DNA from: Tetrapyrgos nigripes
Lineage: Eukaryota; Basidiomycota; Agaricomycetes; Agaricales; Campanellaceae
Length of the DNA: 64,000 bases
Assembly: GCA_013368315.1 (NCBI GenBank)
Contig: JAACJM010000310.1
Coordinates: 24,250-88,249 of the forward strand
Direction: 5' to 3'
The notes below the pieces were generated by a model. That model ran no database searches. It saw only the letters and a list, made by a program, of their open reading frames with translations, and was not told where the DNA came from. A program made the position numbers and the translations under genes. Position 1 is the first letter of the stretch. Each line of letters opens with the position of its first letter. Shown piece after piece: positions 57,511 through 64,000 of the stretch.

Positions 57511-60500
57511 CTACATATCACTAAGTACACCTAATATATCATCATACCCATCTGGCATCTCAATGTCCTCTGCCTCCTGCTCAGGATCCTCAACCTCAGG
57601 GAGTTTTGCAACGGCCAGGACGTCCTCATCGTGTATTAGACCCATTAAACTCCACTGACCCAAACAGATAAGAGCACGCGTCGAATCAGCAGACAGGTGA
57701 TTGCAAACGTAAGGTAAAAGAAAGCGGCCTCGGCTGAAAACACACTCAACGTCTGTGGAGGTGGCTAAGTCGCAGTAATTAGACAAAATAGATTACCAGA
57801 AAATCGAAAACTCACCAGTGCCATATGATAGAGCATTGGAAAATTTTTCCTCTTCTCATACCACCATCCTAAAACATCTTTTGTGGCTTCGATGTCCATG
57901 CTGAGATAACGATCAAGCTCATCACCAAGCTCGTCTGCTTGTGGGGGTTGGAGTGCTGGTAATTCATCGAATTGATTCAGCTTCACTGGCTTTAATTAAA
58001 AGAGAATCAGTCACTAAAGTGACTTTTGCAAAACTGTCAAGCACATACCTTGGATTTGGATAGGACAGGTGAGCTAGGCTTGTCAATTTCCATCTCACCC
58101 TCAACTCTTCTACCCTTGTAATCCCTTTCGTAGACTTCTCGTACAATTTCCTTCGCAGCATCTACCCAGGAGGTAGGCCATTCGGCAGTTTTGAAGTAGT
58201 TGAGTTTATGGCGTGGATGTAGAACTAAAATGCATGAGTATCAGAGTCTCGTTGATAAAATTGGCAAGCTCACTTACCCATGACAATGCGGTAAACCTTG
58301 GAATAGTCAAATTTGCCATAATACTTGTTAAGAGTCTTCTTGGCAAGTGAGACAGCAGCACGAATAGCAGGGTCAAGCTGGTTGTTGAGGCCCATCTCTG
58401 TGAATCAACGGTCAATGTCATCGAGTACAGGGAGTACTGTTGATAGGTTAGGTGTTTTCCGAGAGAATAACACTGTAGCATCGCGAAGGACCTGCAGAGG
58501 AATTGTACGGATGTCAAAATTGGGACGCTTAGTCAGAATTCCATGGAATTGGAACTGACGTCAAGAACCTCGTGCAGCTGCACAGCAATTGCCCATTCCT
58601 TTTTACTCAACGTGTACTGCCCCAAACCATTGTCCTCCTCAGCACTAGTAATCGAACGATATGCTTTCTTGTGCTCCTTTTCAATACAATAGCCCAACAG
58701 GTCACAAGTGGAATTCCAATGTGTGCTAACATCACGAGGAATAACCGTCTGAAGCTGATTTAGCTCTTCTAGAATGGAGCGCCATTGAGGGAGAAGGAGG
58801 GTAGTGGAATTGATAATCTTGAAGGATGTCTTTCGAAGCTAGAGATCTTTAGTGAGTATGCTTTTTGTTAATGAGAGCCTAACTCTTACCTTCACTAAAA
58901 CTTGCTGCACTGGGATTATCTGCTTTCGCAGCTCCTCCTCCTCACCCAGCAACCCATCCATCATATCAACCACAAGCTCTTCGCTATCCCTCTCCAGCTC
59001 TCCTCCTTCCTCAGCTTCCTTCAAGCGAGCCTGCAAATCTTCCATATCAACACCTGCCGCCAAATCAATCAAAGCCTTTTCGATGTCATCCATGTCTCCT
59101 GTATTTTTACTAGAGGACACGTCAAATAGCTTTATCAAGCTCTTCGCAACCAAGTTGATGATATGGTTGAAGCACTGGGTCCGGTTTAGTTCACCAGGAA
59201 AGTTAGGGAGGGTTTCGAGGGCGGATATCATTGTATCGTTTGCCGATGCGTTGTCTGCGGTGATGCTCAGGATCTATAACGCGGTGAGTACTATTTGAGA
59301 GCAACAGAAAAAACCTGACTAACCTTCTCCTCAATACCAAATTCTGCCAGAACTTCAGCAAAGACTCTAGCGAGGTTTTCACCACTGTGCGACTGACCCA
59401 AAAGTGAGTACCAAGCAAATTACATGAAAGTAACAGACTGACAGTTGCAACCTTGACAAAGTCTAGGAGAAAAGTCAGTGGTTCGCCTCGGTGCTCCAAG
59501 TGAACCGTAATTGCAATATAGGCTCGGTGATTAGGTGAGCTCCAGGCATCAGTTGCGAAGTTAATGTCTCCCTCATATTCCTTTATCCGCCCATTAGCTC
59601 GACAGTTTGAAAGACCAATCCATCACTACGCACCTGTAACATTGACGCAATTTGTTGATGGGTCTTTGCAAAGACCGTCTTGACATCTCGGGCAACCGTT
59701 GTTGGATGTGGTAAGTAATAACCCGGTCTACCTGTCTTCATGAGAGATTGAAAGCCTCTGTCTTTGACAATAGCGAATGGCCGTCCACTCTCAGAGACCC
59801 AGTGGACAATTTCCGCTCTATACATACGTGTGGTAAGCATTTCGTCAACGGGCATTACAAAGCTGTTTGCTTACCTTGTTTCCCAAGAGGTATGGGTACA
59901 ATGACTGTAAGTGACAGTCCCCTTCTTTCCAACCCGCTTAAATGCGGTGGTGATGTTCCCATCCCTCAAATACCGCCTAGCAGATTTACATGCATCGCCC
60001 GGATTCATCCCCTTGACAGACTCAAGAGCTGCCAGTCCCAGGCTTTGCATGTTTTTACGTGCTTTGCTAATGTCTTGGTACTACTTTTATCGGTCGTGTC
60101 CTGGAATCGGCGGATTTTGCTCTTGCATGACAGTGAGCCACATGTGAAAACATGACACTTGCCACACTTGACGTACTCGACAGCTGGGGTGGGCTGAAAA
60201 AAGGCGTATACTGGTGAGCTCCATCCCTTGATCAGGTTTTCTATTTCGAGGTAAGCCAAATCATCTAGACGACACAAACAAAAACTCACCGAGCTCTATT
60301 TCATCGCTTTGCTCTTGCATAGGAGAGGTACCACTAGAACTGGTACTGTCATCATCACTATCCTCGTCGATGTCAATTACAGTAGCCTTAGAACCCGAGG
60401 ACTTCTTCGGTGGAGCAGGTTGTGGCTTGTCACTATATTCATCCACATCCATGACCAAAGGTTTAGAACTAGAAGACTTTTTTGAAATGGTAGTGCTTGC

Positions 60501-60872
60501 TCGTGGTACATTGGACTGTAGCTATGTATGTTAAGGGGATAAAATGATAATGTATAATGTTGTAGCTTACCTCAATGTCGGAGTCCTGAGTATTTTTTGA
60601 CTTGGTGTTTGGCTTTGAAAGGGTATTCTTGAGCCTTTTCGTGGCAGCCTTGACAGCAGTGGTAGCAACAGCCTTGGCCTTTGAAGCCTTCAGTTAAGGT
60701 TAAGTATAGCTGGCAGATTGGAAAATGTATTAACATACAACATTACTGGTGTCAGCGGTCTTTGCCTTCTTTGATGGGATAGCAGACTCAATAGGATCTT
60801 CGCCATTGTAATGGACTTGCGTTTCTTCTCTTTCGTCTGGAGTTTTTCAGGAATAGGTGAGTTAGGGCGCAT
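57511..60872 (-). CDS. hAT transposase with BED zinc finger, one in-frame stop
   Basis: Multi-exon minus-strand gene. From the N-terminus: basic and acidic head (60872 to about 60300), a BED-type CCHC finger (VKCGKCHVFTCGS ... LAKHVKTCKAW, about 60200-60040), NFATDAWSSPNHRAYIAIT with the first catalytic Asp, ITADNASANDTMISALE with the second, NRTQCFNHIINLVAKSL, an acidic insert, VSTHWNSTCDLL, VLHPRHKLNYFKTAEW, and a C-terminal dimerisation domain (VLGWWYEKRKNFPMLYHMAL, DVECVFSRGRFLLP). Introns of about 50 nt separate the exons. The only clear break is TGA, plus-strand TCA at 58405-58407, in the DDIDR-FTEMG segment. It binds the element's terminal repeats and excises it, by family knowledge. 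Confidence 0.82.
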
Positions 60873-60885
60873 TGTTACTTTGAAG

Positions 60886-61558
60886 TAGTGAACAAAAAGT
60901 CCGGTCCCGGACTTTGGTCCGAACTGAACTTTACTGGACTGGACGTAAAGTCCGGTTCAAAGTTCAAGAATTTTGTGAACCGGACCATAGGTTCAGTCTG
61001 CAGTCCAGCAAATTCTGAAATTTACTGGACGCATCTGGACGCATCCGAATGTGTCAGAACGTGCTGCATTTCTGACCAGAATTTGGTTGTCAGGGCTTGA
61101 TTTTTTTCGATGTTTGATGACCACTCACAATGTATAGACACTCTGTATTCATGTCTGCGGAATTACATTCTGAATTTGAGTATTTTAGTAGAACACTTGG
61201 GCATGTAATGGATGCAGAAACATCCCTCTCTGGGCTGGAGTGCAGAGCAGTTTCTGTATACTTCCTTTTCTGTGCTTTGGCTGGTCTTTTGTCATCAACG
61301 GGCCTTGAAGCATTCACTCGCATACAGATAACTACCTAACTCATTGCTACCTTGGTAAGAGAAATCCATTTGGCTATCTCGGTGACAGAAAAAAGTTCGG
61401 ACGCGTCCGAACCTTACTTGGACTTGAACTGGACCGAAGTTCAGCAGACGTGAAGTCCGGTCCGAAGTTCAGAGAATTTCTGGACCGGACGCAAGGTCCA
61501 GTTCAGCGTTCAAGAAATTTGGCGCTGAACCGGACTGAACCGGACTTTTCGTTCACTA
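60886..61558. mobile_element. hAT-type MITE nested in hAT element 2
   Basis: Ends TAGTGAACAAAAAGTCCGGT and, reversed, TAGTGAACGAAAAGTCCGGT. The 8-bp target duplication CTTTGAAG is at 60878-60885 and 61559-61566. Its subterminal repeats (GGACTTTGGTCC, ACTGGACTGGAC) resemble both ends of hAT element 1. It lies about 5 bp upstream of the putative transposase ATG. Confidence 0.92.
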
Positions 61559-61814
61559 CTTTGAAGCAGAGGATTTTTTTTTTTGTGTATGTTATAATAT
61601 CTACCTACGAGTCTGCCTAACCGTATAACTATACAGTTGGTTGATGTAAAGGATTATGCCGAGTCGGCTTATGATAGTACCAGGTGGCGGGTCGGTTTAC
61701 CCGTGGGGCGGGTCGCGGGTTTGGCACGGGATGAAATAAGCAGCCCCGTCCCCGTCCCCGCCATACCCCGTCCCCGTGACCCGTCATTTCCCCGTGGACC
61801 CGTGCTATTCCCTA

Positions 61815-61985
61815 GATGTTGCGAGACTGGTGGAGGCATCTCAAGTCTCGCTATGGAGTTTCTTTCGCTCACCGATAATACTATCGGTAATGCTACTGCA
61901 ATCGAAGAGAGGACCCAAGACTCCGTCTCAACTTCGTCTTGAACTTTGACGATTCTCAGACTAAGCTCCGAGCACCTTCGCAAGG
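61815..61985 (+). pseudogene. Unidentified pseudogene, part after hAT element 2
   Basis: Removing hAT 2 and one target-duplication copy restores an intron ending in ACATAACAG and an exon continuing toward WWRHLKSRYGVSF. The frame ends at a TGA near 61941. It is the 3' continuation of the 55726-57340 pseudogene. Confidence 0.4.
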
Positions 61986-62880
61986 ATAGATGTATTCCAA
62001 CAGTTTGGCAACTTTATGGTTCTGTCCCTTAATCTATGAGCTTGTACATATGCCGAAGAAGAGATATCTTGATGCCCGAGATTGACCAGTCTGTCCAGTG
62101 TGCATTTAGCAGTGTACCCTGAAATTCTTCGTATTCTCTCCGTTTCCTCTCACCGAGGTCTGGATCCTCGATCCCAATGATTTCGCTTCTGTGAAGGAGT
62201 TTTGGCGATAAATTGAATAAGGATGGCCATCGTTCGGACATCCTGTTGCAACTCTACCTGTTGACCACCAGACACGTTCTGTGATATTGACTGGACTAGA
62301 TATCTATCTTCCCCATATGTAATAATTAAATGTCATTATCAAGAATAAGAAATACTTTGTATCTGACTCTGCAGTATGTCGTAGATGCGAGTAAGGCAGT
62401 TTCGGACGGATTAGCCACCAAACTGCCTGCCTCTTACCACCATCTTCACCGTTGTCTATGCGTTGACTTGCGTCCCACTTGCCCATTCTTTTTCCCCGTC
62501 CTTTGACGCCTCGCTGGGACTGCTTCCTCGGTGTCTACCAATCTATCAATACATCAATATTCTTCACGACACCGGACCTCATGCGGCGTACATCTTCTCA
62601 ACAAAAGTGAATAACCCTCGCTGCAAACCTCCGAGTCATCTCGGTCGACGGCGAATACATGGAACTAGTCTCAGTTGGAGCCATAAAGTGAGGATTTCGT
62701 CCCTCATTAGCTCAGCTTTTAATTAACGATAGAAATGGTCAAACTTGTACTGTTTGAACAGCTCTTCTTATACAGCTCTAGCCGACAGGTGAAATGTCTG
62801 TTACGCAGCCAAGTCTTAAGGTCAATCCAATACGCCTCAATCCCTTTCTTGCGCCCCTTCCCCCCTCTATTCCAAGGACA
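61986..62880. other. Unassigned spacer
   Basis: Short frames only (for example a plus patch ANLRVISVDGEYMELVSVGA near 62620). No domain or transposon end was identified. Confidence 0.35.
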
Positions 62881-62894
62881 CCCAAAGAATGGCC

Positions 62895-62990
62895 TCAATG
62901 ACCTCTGTCTTGATATTGAGGTTGTCCGCACGCATCTCCGTAATGAGCTTGTCACCCTTCTTGCGTAGTTCGTCCCCGCGTTTTTCAGTT
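62895..62990 (-). pseudogene. GPC1: GPC1 N-terminal fragment
   Basis: The minus strand reads RGDELRKKGDKLITEM and RADNLNIKT without the frameshift present at 45932. It is cut directly against MSH2-like DNA at about 62985. Confidence 0.65.
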
Positions 62991-63410
62991 GCTCGTGCAT
63001 GGGATAAGTCTGATGGACAAGCGAGTGAAATTACTTTGTTGTATAAGGTGGAACCTGGTAGGTGGTTTATTTCTCGTCTTTCGATAACGAATGGCTCTGC
63101 CAGGAATATCCGATCAGAGCTTTGGTATATACGTTGCTAAATGAATTTCCCTGAAAGTGTCGTCAAGGTAAAGTAGTGTTCATGGCCTCGCAGAGCACCT
63201 TGGTTAATGACGACGACAACGTTGTCATGCATGATGATAGGATACAGAGGCTCAATTGGATGAGCTCGAGGCTTTGGTAGAGAGTTACCGTCCGAGGATT
63301 GAGGGTCACTGTCAGTGATTGCAGTTTCTCTTTAGACAATCCGAGTGCATTCCCTTACTTTGTTGATGGTCTTTCCAATGTTCTTTTACGCACTCTGTAG
63401 TTATAACACT
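62985..63410 (+). pseudogene. MSH2: MSH2 C-terminal fragment, right-unit copy
   Basis: [14 protein letters not shown], then TLLYKVEPG, an intron (GTAGGTGG...TGCCAG) and SDQSFGIYVAK-like sequence match 43430-43840. The upstream MSH2 exons are absent, and a 1-nt deletion in the acidic stretch near 63240 shifts the frame. It was truncated by fusion with the GPC1 fragment. Confidence 0.78.
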
Positions 63411-63594
63411 TGTCCAATATATATGCACATGTAATTGCCTAGAGTACTGTATCTTGTAGATATCCCGAATTAATGTACAAATACACATAAGTCGCTGACT
63501 GAAGATGGTACTCTGAACGGGCTGAAATAGACAAGGATTTGGTCAATGTATGTTTCTACTACCAAGGTTGAGCATGAGTCTCCCGGTGCACCGC

Positions 63595-64000
63595 TCATGT
63601 ACATGTGAGGACAGAAGACACGAAGTACGTTTTCCCGGCGTCCCGCTGCAACTTATCTACGCTTAGCCAACCAATCTTCCGGGGTCCAAGTGTACGGATA
63701 CGGGGATCTCGGATAGGGAATGGACCAGGAATATCAGCCAGGATTTTCTGAGTCTTCCCGCCACGCCGAGTGGGTTTTTTGTTGGTGCGTGGGGCAGGGC
63801 CAGAAGATCGATCCCGCTCGGGTGTTGAGTTGACATTGGTTGTGAATGAAGTGGACGTTTCGAAGAGCTGGACGGGGTGTGAGGGAATAGATGAAGACGA
63901 AGATAACTGGTGGGCCATCGGTAGACCACCAATTGTTATCGTCATCGGTGTACATCTGATTGCAAAATTCGTTGGAACCAAGGAGACGAATTCATGCCAT
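63595..64000 (-). CDS. Unidentified conserved protein, copy 2 (runs off window end)
   Basis: Homolog of 44104-44620. The MYTDDDNNWWSTDGPP motif and basic tail RTNKKPTRRGGKTQKILAD are retained, with short deletions. The 5' part lies beyond 64000. Confidence 0.45.
   Translation of the reverse strand, partial: WHEFVSLVPTNFAIRCTPMTITIGGLPMAHQLSSSSSIPSHPVQLFETSTSFTTNVNSTPERDRSSGPAPRTNKKPTRRGGKTQKILADIPGPFPIRDPRIRTLGPRKIGWLSVDKLQRDAGKTYFVSSVLTCT

Larger units (their letters stand above)
57349..61814 (-). mobile_element. hAT element 2, nearly complete
   Basis: Inverted ends TAGGGAACAGCACGGG and TAGGGAATAGCACGGG, then CCACGGGGAAA. The exact 8-bp target duplication GATGTTGC is at 57341-57348 and 61815-61822. 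The subterminal regions hold tandem CCCGTC-type repeats at both ends. It encodes one minus-strand transposase and carries one nested MITE. Of the DNA transposons here it is the best preserved. Confidence 0.93.

Noticed and set aside
62719..63000. Minus-strand 93-codon ORF
   Set aside because: It crosses the GPC1-MSH2 junction in a mixed frame and has no domain of its own.

Overview
The window looks like accessory, transposon-rich DNA of a filamentous basidiomycete (Agaricomycetes). The grounds are short introns of about 50 bp with GTRNGT donors and CTRAC branch sites, a DUF6535 plus ankyrin gene of the kind expanded in mushroom-forming fungi, fungal Ty1/copia and Ty3/gypsy elements, many hAT elements, and decayed copies of fungal housekeeping genes. 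I see no tRNA, rRNA or CRISPR array. || Layout. A host gene block occurs twice in the same order and orientation. Left unit: DUF6535-ankyrin gene (1864-5058, intact), a superoxide-dismutase-fold mitoribosomal protein gene (mS42/Rsm26-like, 5254-8499, minus strand, broken), an MSH2 pseudogene split between 28.1-28.9 kb and 43.3-43.8 kb, an unidentified minus-strand ORF (44.1-44.6 kb) and a GPC1 (glycerophosphocholine acyltransferase) pseudogene (44.75-46.29 kb). A third, truncated mS42-like copy (46.4-47.0 kb) and a short conserved unknown segment follow. Right unit: DUF6535-ankyrin copy B (49847-53102, broken), mS42-like copy 3 (53.4-54.7 kb, broken), an unidentified pseudogene (55.7-57.3 and 61.8-62.0 kb), then short GPC1 and MSH2 fragments and the same unknown ORF running off the end. 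|| The left unit is about three times longer because of nested transposons. A Ty1/copia element (11415-27910) contains a solo gypsy LTR and a 9.4-kb chimeric insertion made of a minus-strand chromovirus fragment and a 5'-complete, 3'-truncated gypsy. A hAT element (about 28967-42589) sits in MSH2 and is itself split by a solo gypsy LTR and by a 5.4-kb CACTA-type element (35535-40910) that is almost wholly palindromic and has a 9-bp satellite core. The right unit carries a nearly complete hAT element (57349-61814) with a perfect 8-bp target duplication. || Paralogous empty sites, together with exact target-site duplications and terminal inverted repeats, define seven hAT-type MITEs, one TA-flanked MITE and three solo LTRs outright. 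The left unit has lost CpG relative to the right, which looks like methylation-driven decay. Only the DUF6535-ankyrin copy A and, with one stop codon, the hAT transposase at 57.5-60.9 kb look close to functional.
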